A DNA stretch of 58,006 nt from Streptosporangiaceae bacterium (lineage in GTDB: Bacteria; Actinomycetota; Actinomycetes; Streptosporangiales; Streptosporangiaceae), in the NCBI GenBank assembly GCA_025934635.1, contig JAICWX010000011.1:1-58006 (forward strand), in the 5' to 3' direction. The position numbers and the translations under genes are program-made. Positions 36,403 to 43,754 of this stretch are shown here, piece by piece (positions within the stretch are counted from its first letter, which is position 1; each line of letters begins with the position of its first letter). The notes beneath the pieces are model-generated. The model was not told the origin of the DNA, did not search any database, and saw nothing but the letters and a program-made list of their open reading frames with translations.

Positions 36403-36972
36403 ATGAACGAGAACCACGCCAAGCTGATGCCAAGCCCGGAGTGGGCCGCGCACATCCAGGACGAGGTGCTGCCGCTGGCGACCGAGGGGGTCGAACTCGG
36501 CGCCGACCTGCTCGAGCTGGGGCCGGGGCCGGGGCCGGCCACCGAGTGGCTGCGGCAGCGGGTCACCCGGCTGGTCGCGGTCGAGCATGAAGAGGCGGCG
36601 GTTTCGAAGCTGGCCGAACGGTTCGCGGGCACCAGCGTCGAGGTGCTGCACGGCGACGCGGCCGCGCTCGGCTTAGGTGACGCGTCATTCGACACGGTGG
36701 CCACCTGCACGATGCTGCACCACATCCCGACCCGCGCTGAGCAGGACAAGGTGCTGGCCGAGGCGTTCCGGGTGCTGCGGCCGGGCGGCACCTTCCTCGG
36801 CTCGGACAGCTTGCCCAGCGACGACCTGCACCACTTCCACGAGGGCGACACGTACAACCCGCTCGAGCCGGCCGCGTTCCTCACCCGGCTGCAGAGCGCC
36901 GGCTTCGCCGAGATCACGCTGCGGGTCGGGTACAACCTCATCTTCACGGCGCGCAAGGAGACCGTTTCGTGA
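36403..36972 (+). CDS. Class I SAM-dependent methyltransferase
   Basis: A 189-residue methyltransferase. Motif I is LLELGPGPGPATEWL (about 39-53), the acidic end of strand 2 VAVEHEEAAV, motif II/III VLHGDAAALGLGDASFDTVA and the post-region VLRPGGTFLGSD. The acceptor is unknown. The compact size and lack of extra domains fit small-molecule methylation. Divergent from the cupin-AraC gene, which may regulate it. Confidence 0.87.
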   Translation: MNENHAKLMPSPEWAAHIQDEVLPLATEGVELGADLLELGPGPGPATEWLRQRVTRLVAVEHEEAAVSKLAERFAGTSVEVLHGDAAALGLGDASFDTVATCTMLHHIPTRAEQDKVLAEAFRVLRPGGTFLGSDSLPSDDLHHFHEGDTYNPLEPAAFLTRLQSAGFAEITLRVGYNLIFTARKETVS

Positions 36973-37054
36973 CCTGACCGGGTGAATCCTCCCCTGAGCG
37001 CAGGCTCCGCCGGTAGCCTCGCGGGTGGCAACTGCGGAAGTCGAGGGGAGAGCT

Positions 37055-38146
37055 GTGTTCCACGTCACCGGCCTGGTCATCGCCAACGTGCCGGACACCC
37101 TGACCGGTAACTGCGGCAGCGAACCGGGGATCGCCTGCCGGACCGCCTGGGACATCAGCCACAGCACCACCGCCACCCAGGTGATCAAGATCTACCTGGC
37201 CGGCCCGGTCAGCCAGGCCGGGCGGATCGCGTTCGTCCTGGTGCTGGCGCTGTTCGTGCGGGCCGTCATCAACCGGCTGATCAAGAAGGTCACCGAGCGG
37301 GCCGCGACGACGACGCTGGCGGTGAACGGCCGGGCGCACAAGGAAGCCGCCGCCGTGCAGCTGGCCGGCACGGAGCGTCGCGAGCAGCGCGCCCTCGCCC
37401 TGGGCTCGATCCTGCGCAGCGCGGTCTCGGTCATCGTGTTCGGCGTGGCTGCGCTTACCATCATGTCCATCCTCGGCTTCAACCTGGCGCCGGTGCTGGC
37501 CAGCACCGCGGTGCTCGGCGTGGCCCTCGGGTTCGGCGCCCAGAACCTGGTCCGCGACTACCTGGCGGGCCTGCTGATGCTGGTCGAGGACCATTACGGG
37601 GTCGGCGACACGATCAATGCCGGAGTCGCCACCGGCACGGTGGAGGCCATGACGCTGCTCACCACCCGGCTGCGAGACGTCAACGGGGTGGTCTGGCACA
37701 TCAGGAACGGCACCATCGACAGTGTGGGCAACGAGTCGCAGGGCTGGTCGCGGGCCGTCATCGACTACCCGGTCCCGTACGAGGAGGACCTGTCCCGGAT
37801 CCGGATGCTGATGGAGCAGGCCGCGAACGGGCTCTACCGCGAGGGCGGCTGGAAGGAGCTGATGCTGGAGAAGCCCGAGGTGTGGGGCGCCCAGGGGCTG
37901 TCCGGCAAGGAGGTGACCATGCGGCTGGTGGCCAAGACCGCGCCGATGCGGCAGCTGGAGGTGGCCCGCGAACTGCGGGCCCGGGTGAAGGCGGCGCTGG
38001 ACGAGGCCGGGGTGCAGCCGGCCGGGCCGGACACCATCCTCATCTCGGCGCCGCCGGCCATCGCTCCCCCGGCATCCTCGCCGGCCCCGGCCGGGGCGGT
38101 AGTGGTGACCCAGGAGGATGAGACGACGGCACCGGAGACCTCGTAA
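37055..38146 (+). CDS. MscS-family mechanosensitive channel
   Basis: A 363-residue small-conductance channel. Seen: an N-terminal span (about 45-65), a central span and the pore helix region GVALGFGAQNLVRDYLAGLL (about 163-182), followed by the cytoplasmic beta domain VEDHYGVGDTINAG and a C-terminal cage domain. An Ala/Pro tail closes the protein. GTG 37055 is chosen for the GAGGGGAG site just before it; the frame opens ten codons earlier. It protects against osmotic downshock by family knowledge. Confidence 0.9.
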   Translation: MFHVTGLVIANVPDTLTGNCGSEPGIACRTAWDISHSTTATQVIKIYLAGPVSQAGRIAFVLVLALFVRAVINRLIKKVTERAATTTLAVNGRAHKEAAAVQLAGTERREQRALALGSILRSAVSVIVFGVAALTIMSILGFNLAPVLASTAVLGVALGFGAQNLVRDYLAGLLMLVEDHYGVGDTINAGVATGTVEAMTLLTTRLRDVNGVVWHIRNGTIDSVGNESQGWSRAVIDYPVPYEEDLSRIRMLMEQAANGLYREGGWKELMLEKPEVWGAQGLSGKEVTMRLVAKTAPMRQLEVARELRARVKAALDEAGVQPAGPDTILISAPPAIAPPASSPAPAGAVVVTQEDETTAPETS

Positions 38147-38156
38147 GCTTGCCCTC

Positions 38157-38576
38157 ATGAGCCAGCCGGTCAGCTTTTACGAGGCCGTGGGCGGGGAGGA
38201 GTTCTTCACCCGCCTGGTCCACCGGTTCTACCAGGGTGTCGCGGATGACCCGGCGCTGCTGGCGGTCTACCCGGCCAAGGATCTCGGGCCTGCCGAGGAG
38301 CACCTGCGGCTGTTCCTCATGCAGTACTGGGGCGGGCCGCGGACCTACGACGAGCTGCGCGGGCACCCCCGGCTGCGGATGCGGCACGTCCGGTTTACCA
38401 TCGGCGAGACCGAGCGAGACCTGTGGCTGCACCACATGCGGGTCGCCCTGGATGAGGAAAACCTGAATCCGGCCCTGGCGGCTCAGCTCTGGGACTACCT
38501 CGTGATGGCCGCGCACAGCCTGGTCAATACCGATCCCGCGCAGGGGCGTCCTGACCTCGGGCTCAAGCCCGCCTGA
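38157..38576 (+). CDS. glbO: Group II truncated haemoglobin (GlbO type)
   Basis: A 139-residue haem protein. Seen: FYQGVADDPALLAVYP with Tyr B10, the trHbO signature FLMQYWGGPRTYDELRGHPR with Tyr CD1, the proximal His in MRHVRFTI and Trp G8 in RDLWLHHM. Group II truncated globins bind oxygen and NO and are nearly universal in actinobacteria. ATG 38157 lies 10 bases after the channel gene, and the VOC gene follows after two bases, so the three may be co-transcribed. Confidence 0.92.
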   Translation: MSQPVSFYEAVGGEEFFTRLVHRFYQGVADDPALLAVYPAKDLGPAEEHLRLFLMQYWGGPRTYDELRGHPRLRMRHVRFTIGETERDLWLHHMRVALDEENLNPALAAQLWDYLVMAAHSLVNTDPAQGRPDLGLKPA

Positions 38577-38578
38577 GG

Positions 38579-38962
38579 ATGGCCCCGCTGCTGCGGAAGA
38601 TCGACTGCGTGCAGATCCCGGTACCTGATCTCGACGCGGGCCTGCGCTTCTACCGGGACGGGCTCGGGCTCGGGCTGAAATGGCGGCACGCAACCCAGGC
38701 CGGGCTGCGGCTCGGCGACAGCGAGCTCGTGCTGCAGACCGAACGACCAGAACCCGAGGTGGACTTCCTGGTCGACTCGGCCGAGGACGCCGTGCGCCGG
38801 GTGGAGGCGCTGGGCGGCACAGTTCTTTCCGGTCCGGAGGACATTCCGGTCGGCAGGGTGGCGGTGGCAGCCGACCCGTTCGGTAATCCGCTTGTGCTCC
38901 TTGACCTGTCCAAGGGCACCTTCCAGACCGGGCCGGACGGGACCGTCACCGGTGTTAGCTAG
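38579..38962 (+). CDS. VOC-superfamily (glyoxalase-like) protein
   Basis: A 127-residue two-module vicinal-oxygen-chelate protein. It opens KIDCVQIPVPDLDAGLRFYR and ends GGTVLSGPEDIPVGRVAVAADPFGNP-like blocks (about 80-105) with the closing LVLLDLSKG. Metal-ligand positions are not fully conserved in the first strand (Gln rather than His), so it may be a binding or resistance-type protein rather than an enzyme. Starts two bases after glbO and overlaps the convergent DinB-type gene by four bases. Confidence 0.85.
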   Translation: MAPLLRKIDCVQIPVPDLDAGLRFYRDGLGLGLKWRHATQAGLRLGDSELVLQTERPEPEVDFLVDSAEDAVRRVEALGGTVLSGPEDIPVGRVAVAADPFGNPLVLLDLSKGTFQTGPDGTVTGVS

Positions 38963-39492
38963 CTCGCTGCGGCGCGCTGGCCGGTGACGTCGTAGAGGTG
39001 GTGCACCGGGTCGTGGATGAAGTAGCGGGCGAAGGTCTCCACGGTGAAGCGGGCGCCGTCGCTGCGGCGGCCGGTCCGCTCCCACTGGTCGCCGGTCACG
39101 GCCTCGAACCGCCCGGCGATGGCGACGGCGGCCTGGTACAGGGCCGCGGCGACCTCGGCCGGGTCCTGCTCGGCGTAGCGGTCGGCGACGGCGGTCTCGT
39201 CCTGGTCCCAGTTCGGGTACAGCGGGTCGTCCTGGCTGAGCATCAGCTCGAGCCGCTGGTCGTACAGGCGGAACACGTCACGGACGTGGCAGCCGTACTC
39301 CAGCGGTGACCACTTGCCCGGTTCCGGGCGGGTCCGCGCGTCGCCGTCCAGGACGCGCTGCCAGGCCGCGGCGTTGGCCATGAGCAGGCCGGGGACGGCG
39401 GTAACGGCAAAGCCCCTGGTGTCGAAGCCGCACTCAGGGCAGGTGCGCTCCAGTACCCAGGTCCAGTCCTTAGTGTCCGGGGTGATCGTCAT
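38959..39492 (-). CDS. DinB-superfamily protein
   Basis: A 177-residue DinB-fold protein beginning with TWVLERTCPECGFDTRGF, whose CPECGFD element is common to an actinobacterial DinB subgroup. Metal-ligand histidines appear in LEYGCHVRDVFRLYDQRL (about 71-88) and YFIHDPVHHLYDV (about 157-169). These proteins may use mycothiol as a cofactor, but the reaction is unknown. ATG 39492 is the natural start; it lies 23 bases after the ettA stop in the same direction, so the two form a likely unit. Confidence 0.85.
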   Translation of the reverse strand: MTITPDTKDWTWVLERTCPECGFDTRGFAVTAVPGLLMANAAAWQRVLDGDARTRPEPGKWSPLEYGCHVRDVFRLYDQRLELMLSQDDPLYPNWDQDETAVADRYAEQDPAEVAAALYQAAVAIAGRFEAVTGDQWERTGRRSDGARFTVETFARYFIHDPVHHLYDVTGQRAAAS

Positions 39493-39515
39493 GTCCGCAT
39501 CCTTGGTCTCGTTCG

Positions 39516-41180
39516 CTAGCCGCGGCCGAGCTTGCGGTAGGTGACGCGGTGCGGGCGGGCCGCCTCGGCGCCGAGCCGCTCGATCTTGTTCTTCTCGTAG
39601 GACTCGAAGTTGCCCTCGAACCAGAACCAGTTCGCGCCGCCCTCCCAGGCCAGGATGTGCGTCGCCACCCGGTCCAGGAACCACCGGTCGTGGCTGGTGA
39701 TGACCGCGCAGCCGGGGAACTCGAGCAGCGCGTTCTCCAGGCTGCCGAGGGTCTCGACGTCCAGGTCGTTGGTGGGCTCGTCCAGGAGGAGCAGGTTGCC
39801 GCCCTGCTTGAGGGTCAGCGCCAGGTTCATCCGGTTCCGCTCGCCGCCGGACATGACGCTGGCCGGCTTCTGCTGGTCCGAGCCTTTGAACCCGAACGCG
39901 GCCACGTACGCGCGGCTGGGGATCTCGACGTTGCCGACGCGGATGAACGTCTCGCCGTCGGAGATGGCCTCCCATACGTTCTTCTTCGGGTCGATGCGGC
40001 CGCGGGACTGGTCCACGTAGGAGATCGTGACCGTCTCGCCGATCCTGATCGTGCCCTCGTCCGGCTTCTCCTCGCCGACGATCATCTTGAACAGGGTGGT
40101 CTTGCCCACGCCGTTCGGCCCGAGGACGCCGACGATGCCGTTACGGGGCAGGGTAAAGGACAGGTTCTCGAACAGGCACCGGTCGCCGAAGCCCTTGACC
40201 AGGTTCCCGACCTCGACGACCACGCTGCCCAGGCGGGGGCCCGGCGGGATCTGGATCTCCTCGAAGTCGAGCTTGCGGTTCTTGTCCGCCTCGGCGGCCA
40301 TCTCCTCATAGCGTTCGAGCCGGGACCGGCTCTTGGTCTGGCGGGCCCGCGGGCTGGACCGCACCCACTCGAGCTCGTCCTCCAGGCGCTTGCGCTTCTT
40401 CGCGTCCTTGGCCCCCTCGACCTTGAGCCGGGCCGCCTTGGTCTCCAGGTAGGTCGAGTAGTTGCCCTCGTAGGGGTAGGCGTGGCCGCGGTCGAGCTCG
40501 AGGATCCACTGGGCCACGTCGTCGAGGAAGTACCGGTCGTGGGTGACCGCGACAACGGTGCCCGGGTACTTCTCCAGGTGCTGCTCCAGCCACAGCACGC
40601 TCTCGGCGTCCAGGTGGTTGGTGGGCTCGTCGAGCAGGAGCAGGTCGGGCTGGGAGAGCAGGAGGCGGCACAGGGCCACCCTTCGGCGTTCGCCGCCGGA
40701 GAGGCTGGTCACGTCGGAGTCCGGCGGCGGGCAGCGCAGCGCGTCCATCGCCTGCTCGAGCTGGCTGTCCAGATCCCAGGCGTCCTTGTGGTCGAGCTGC
40801 TCCTGCAGGCGGCCCATCTCCTCGAGCAGCTCGTCGGAGTAGTCGGTCGCCATCTTCTCGGCGACCTCGTTGTACGCGGCGAGAAGCTTCTTGGTCTCGG
40901 CCACCCCGTCCTCGACGTTGCCCAGGACCGTCTTGGTCTCGTCGAGCTCGGGCTCCTGGGCGAGCAGGCCCACGGTGAAGTTCGGCATGAGGCGCGCGTC
41001 GCCGTTGGACGGCTGCTCCACGCCTGCCATCATCCTGAGCAAGGTCGACTTGCCCATGCCGTTCGGGCCCACGACGCCGATCTTCGCGCCGGGCAGGAAC
41101 GCCAGCGTGACGTTGTCGAGGATGACCTTGTCGCCGTGCGCTTTGCGCACGGCGCGCATCGAATAGATGTACTCGGGCAT
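39516..41180 (-). CDS. ettA: ABC-F translation factor EttA
   Basis: A 554-residue soluble protein with two ABC ATPase domains that gates the ribosome's first elongation cycle according to ATP level. Seen: VGPNGMGKSTLLRMM (about 35-49), LSGGERRRVALCRLL (about 160-174), second Walker A LGPNGVGKTTLFKMI near 355 and MSGGERNRMNLALTL near 440. The arm domain (about 95-135) and P-site linker (ARQTKSRSRLERYEEM, about 278-293) are present. Length equals the family norm. It borders the start of the mobile remnant, whose left repeat lies 50 bases upstream of its start. Confidence 0.95.
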   Translation of the reverse strand: MPEYIYSMRAVRKAHGDKVILDNVTLAFLPGAKIGVVGPNGMGKSTLLRMMAGVEQPSNGDARLMPNFTVGLLAQEPELDETKTVLGNVEDGVAETKKLLAAYNEVAEKMATDYSDELLEEMGRLQEQLDHKDAWDLDSQLEQAMDALRCPPPDSDVTSLSGGERRRVALCRLLLSQPDLLLLDEPTNHLDAESVLWLEQHLEKYPGTVVAVTHDRYFLDDVAQWILELDRGHAYPYEGNYSTYLETKAARLKVEGAKDAKKRKRLEDELEWVRSSPRARQTKSRSRLERYEEMAAEADKNRKLDFEEIQIPPGPRLGSVVVEVGNLVKGFGDRCLFENLSFTLPRNGIVGVLGPNGVGKTTLFKMIVGEEKPDEGTIRIGETVTISYVDQSRGRIDPKKNVWEAISDGETFIRVGNVEIPSRAYVAAFGFKGSDQQKPASVMSGGERNRMNLALTLKQGGNLLLLDEPTNDLDVETLGSLENALLEFPGCAVITSHDRWFLDRVATHILAWEGGANWFWFEGNFESYEKNKIERLGAEAARPHRVTYRKLGRG

Positions 41181-41229
41181 GTAACGTATCCTAGCTGTTA
41201 TCGCAGGTCAGTGACCCGCGACGCTCGTC

Positions 41230-41251
41230 CCAGTCATTGTAAAAGTCAGGG
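41230..41251. repeat. Left direct repeat of the mobile remnant
   Basis: The sequence CCAGTCATTG-TA-AAAGTCAGGG at 41230-41251 recurs at 43655-43674 without the central TA. A further CAGTGAC sits about 18 bases to the left of both copies. The pair brackets the integrase fragment, methyltransferase and ricin-like genes, so these may be attachment-type repeats. Confidence 0.6.
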
Positions 41252-41264
41252 AAAGCGGCGAGTC

Positions 41265-41555
41265 ATGGCTCTGGCGGTCAACGGCAGTGGCACCATATTC
41301 AAGAAGTGCGACCGGTCTAACCATCGTCCCGACTCGAATAAGGGCTGCGCGTCTTCCACTTGCCAGCATACGTGCGATAGCCCGGATCGCTGTCCGCACG
41401 CCTGGACGCTGCGCTACTGGGTCAACGGCAGGCAGGTCGAGAAGTCGTTCAAGGACAAGCAGCGCCCCACCACGGAGCGCATGGACTACGACAGTGGTCG
41501 CAAGCTCGCGCGGGACTGGCCAAGGCCTCGGCATAGTCGCGTTATGTCCGTTTAA
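41265..41555 (+). pseudogene. Truncated phage-type integrase N-terminus
   Basis: The 96-residue frame starts ALAVNGSGTIFKKCDRSNHR and continues with a Cys/His-rich stretch (CASSTCQHTCDSPDRCPHAW) and TLRYWVNGRQVEKSFKD, the recognisable N-terminus of actinobacterial tyrosine integrases of integrative elements. After DYDSGRKLARDW the family sequence stops at about 41520, where the transposase-end repeat begins, and a stop follows. The core-binding and catalytic domains are absent. The likely cause is insertion of the transposable element. Confidence 0.8.
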
Positions 41556-41700
41556 TCATGCCGGGTCGAGTCGGAGGGTCTCGGGGGTCCTGGCGGCGTC
41601 CCGGGCGCGGTGCGTGCAGGCGGCTGTGATGCTGGTGTGCCCGGCCGTCTTGGAGGATCCCGGTGGCGAGCAGATCGTGGCTGCCAGGCGATCTGGCTAT
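41556..41700 (-). pseudogene. Transposase C-terminal remnant, copy 1
   Basis: Read on the minus strand, the last about 28 codons give KTAGHTSITAACTHRARDAA and RTPETLRLDPA, matching copy 2 at 42746-42900. The pattern resembles the C-terminus of DDE transposases of the ISAs1 type. The rest of the gene is missing and the part just before is frameshifted. The shared sequence continues past the stop to about 41523, probably the element's end. Family assignment is by eye and moderate. Confidence 0.6.
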
Positions 41701-41782
41701 GGCCGTCAGGGCACTTCAGGCGCATCCTTTGAAGAGCGCAGCGTGGCCAGCATGCTGGGTTCTGGCCGTCGAGGAGGAATGC

Positions 41783-42628
41783 ATGGAAAGCGCGCCGAGC
41801 AGGACGGCGATGTTTGCGGCCGTGTCGCGTGGATTGTTTCGCCTGGAGACGGCGTCGCCGTGGGTACTGGACGATGTGCTGGCCCTGGTGCTTGTCGGCC
41901 CGGTATGGCAGCAGCTGCGAGACCAGTTCGATCCGCTGTTCCCCGGCCCGGTCCGTCGCGATGCCCGCGCGGCTGTCTGCACCCGCAGCCGGTACGCCGA
42001 GGACCGGCTGGCTGCCGGCGCCTTCACGCAGTACGTGATTCTTGGCGCGGGGCTTGACTCGTTCGCGTGGCGGCGGCCGGATCTGCTCGGCTCGCTGACG
42101 GTGTTCGAGGTTGATCACCCTGCTTCCCAGGCCTGGAAGCTCGAGCGAGTCAGGGAGCTCGGCCTGCCGCTCAGCGCCTCGCAGGTATTCGTGCCGGCTG
42201 ATTTCGAGGCTGAACCGGTTCAGGATGTCATGGGCGCGGCCGGGTTCGACTGGGCGCAGCCGGCGATGTTCTGCTGGACCGGCGTCGCCCCCTATCTGAC
42301 GGCACAGGCGATCGAGTCGACGTTGCGCACGATCGCGGCGGCTGCTCCCGGGTCTGAGGTGGTGTTCTCCTACCGGGCCGAGGACGCTGTGCTCGACGAC
42401 GCGGGGACGGAATACGCAAGTATCTACACACCGATCGCGGCTTCTGTCGGCGAGCCTCTTCAGCCCGGCTGGCCGGTATCCGAGATCGAGAGGCTGATCA
42501 GCCGGTGCGGGCTCAAGGTCGTGGACCACCCCGCACGTGCAGACCTCCAGCAGCGGTACTTCGCCGGCCGTACCGATGGCCTGCGGCCCTATACCTTCGA
42601 GACCCTGGTGGCCGCGCGGGTCGCCTAA
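41783..42628 (+). CDS. Leucine carboxyl methyltransferase-family protein
   Basis: A 281-residue SAM-dependent methyltransferase of the LCMT/Tcmp type that includes actinobacterial O-methyltransferases. Seen: FTQYVILGAGLDSFAWRRPD (about 76-95, SAM-binding), VFEVDHPASQAWKLERV (about 103-119), and the C-terminal ISRCGLKVVDHPA. ATG 41783 has an ideal GAGGAGGA site; the frame is open further upstream, but that part lies in transposon sequence. It is flanked by two copies of a transposase remnant, so it may have moved as cargo. Acceptor substrate unknown. Confidence 0.82.
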   Translation: MESAPSRTAMFAAVSRGLFRLETASPWVLDDVLALVLVGPVWQQLRDQFDPLFPGPVRRDARAAVCTRSRYAEDRLAAGAFTQYVILGAGLDSFAWRRPDLLGSLTVFEVDHPASQAWKLERVRELGLPLSASQVFVPADFEAEPVQDVMGAAGFDWAQPAMFCWTGVAPYLTAQAIESTLRTIAAAAPGSEVVFSYRAEDAVLDDAGTEYASIYTPIAASVGEPLQPGWPVSEIERLISRCGLKVVDHPARADLQQRYFAGRTDGLRPYTFETLVAARVA

Positions 42629-42745
42629 GCGAGCGCAGGCCACGTCCGGCAACTTCACCCTCTTCGAGGGCCAGGCGATGACGGTGCGGCAGAGGAGTAC
42701 AGCGACCTCCAGGGCCTCGGCGTAGCCGCGTCGTGTCCGTTCTGC

Positions 42746-42900
42746 TCATGCTGGGCGCAGTCCGAGGGTTTCGAGGGTCCGGGTGGCGTCCCGGGCGTGG
42801 TGCCCGCAGGCGGCGGCGATGCTGGCGTGCCCGGCCGTTTTCAAGTTGCCGATGGCCAGGTTGCGCAGGGCGGCCCAGCCGCCATCCGCGCCCGGCGCGG
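42746..42900 (-). pseudogene. Transposase C-terminal remnant, copy 2
   Basis: On the minus strand the frame reads GGWAALRNLAIGNLKTAGHA and SIAAACGHHARDATRTLETL before a stop at 42746. This is the typical end of ISAs1-like transposases (ALRNLAI...AGH...A...HARD). The N-terminal part is absent. The region 42629-43004 contains this remnant, the matching element end (about 42713-42741) and the 11-bp repeats listed separately. Confidence 0.65.
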
Positions 42901-42911
42901 GCCATTGCGGT

Positions 42912-42944
42912 GCCACTTCAGCGCCACTTCAGCGCCACTTCAGC
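42912..42944. repeat. Three 11-bp tandem direct repeats upstream of the ricin-like gene
   Basis: The unit GCCACTTCAGC is repeated exactly three times. Eleven-base spacing with a TTCA core is the layout of PHO boxes and other OmpR-family sites. It ends about 60 bases before the ATG at 43005. Confidence 0.8.
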
Positions 42945-43004
42945 GCCGCGCAGCAAGATGATGCGGGGAGCAGCCCGTCCCGCCCATCGAAGGGTAAGAA
43001 GGCC

Positions 43005-43553
43005 ATGCGCCTACTACGCAGGATCGCCGGCCTGCTGATGGCCGCGGGGATGGCTGTCGGCATCGCCACAGTGGCAGTGCCCGCCCACGCCGACCCCAAC
43101 TACTACGTGATCGAGACCACTACCTATGTCGATACCGGGGGCGTCCCTCTGTGCCTGGAGGGCGACCCGGCACCGGACTGGGCCTACCGGGTCACCACGC
43201 AGCCCTGCAACGTCCAGAACAACCTGGCCCAGCAATGGGAGTTCCAGAGCCAGGGCGGCGGCGTCATCAAGGTGGCGAATCGTGCAATCAACGGCTGGTG
43301 CATTGAAGCCAACGCGATCGCCAACGGGTCGGCCGTCCCCTTGTGGCCCTGCAGCTCAGCCGAAAGCAACCTCCGCTGGGTCTTTGTTGACTACGGCATA
43401 GGATTTGGGCGACTGGAGTCGCGGATCTCCGGCAGCACCGGACACTGCCTGGACGTCCCCATGGGGCAAACCCTTCCGGGGCTCTGGATGCAGGTATACG
43501 GCTGCAACTTCACGAATGCCCAGAGGTTCTTCGCTGGCCTCCTCCCCGCGTAA
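43005..43553 (+). CDS. Secreted ricin-type beta-trefoil protein
   Basis: A 182-residue exported protein. Signal peptide about 1-29 (basic MRLLRR, hydrophobic core, cleavage after PAHA). The mature part looks like one ricin B-type beta-trefoil: repeated Trp/Cys pattern, LCLEGDPAP, QWEFQSQGGG, NGWCIEANAIANG, WPCSSAESNLRWVFVDY, GHCLDVPMGQ, VYGCNFTNAQRFF. Six cysteines could form disulfides. The domain usually binds carbohydrate; no attached enzyme is present. It lies within the direct-repeat-bounded remnant and follows three 11-bp repeats that may control it. Confidence 0.75.
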   Translation: MRLLRRIAGLLMAAGMAVGIATVAVPAHADPNYYVIETTTYVDTGGVPLCLEGDPAPDWAYRVTTQPCNVQNNLAQQWEFQSQGGGVIKVANRAINGWCIEANAIANGSAVPLWPCSSAESNLRWVFVDYGIGFGRLESRISGSTGHCLDVPMGQTLPGLWMQVYGCNFTNAQRFFAGLLPA

Positions 43554-43654
43554 GCGGCTGGGGCCCGAGGCGGGCCTGCCGGGCCAGGCGAAAGACGGTC
43601 ACCAGCGCGGCTGTCACCCCCTCGCTTGCCTCCATGCCCCGGACAGTGACAGAC

Positions 43655-43674
43655 CAGTCATTGAAAGTCAGGGT
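43655..43674. repeat. Right direct repeat of the mobile remnant
   Basis: CCAGTCATTG followed by AAAGTCAGGG, the partner of 41230-41251, placed between the ricin-like gene and the diguanylate cyclase. Confidence 0.6.
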
Positions 43675-43754
43675 TGCTAGCAACCGTAACCGCCCGAACC
43701 GGATTTACTCGTGTTGCGGATGGATGCCAGACAAACTCGGGCGTAGAGTCAAGC

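Noticed and set aside
41181..41264. tRNA gene as integration target beside the integrase fragment
   Set aside because: No cloverleaf or T-loop consensus could be found in this stretch or at the right repeat.
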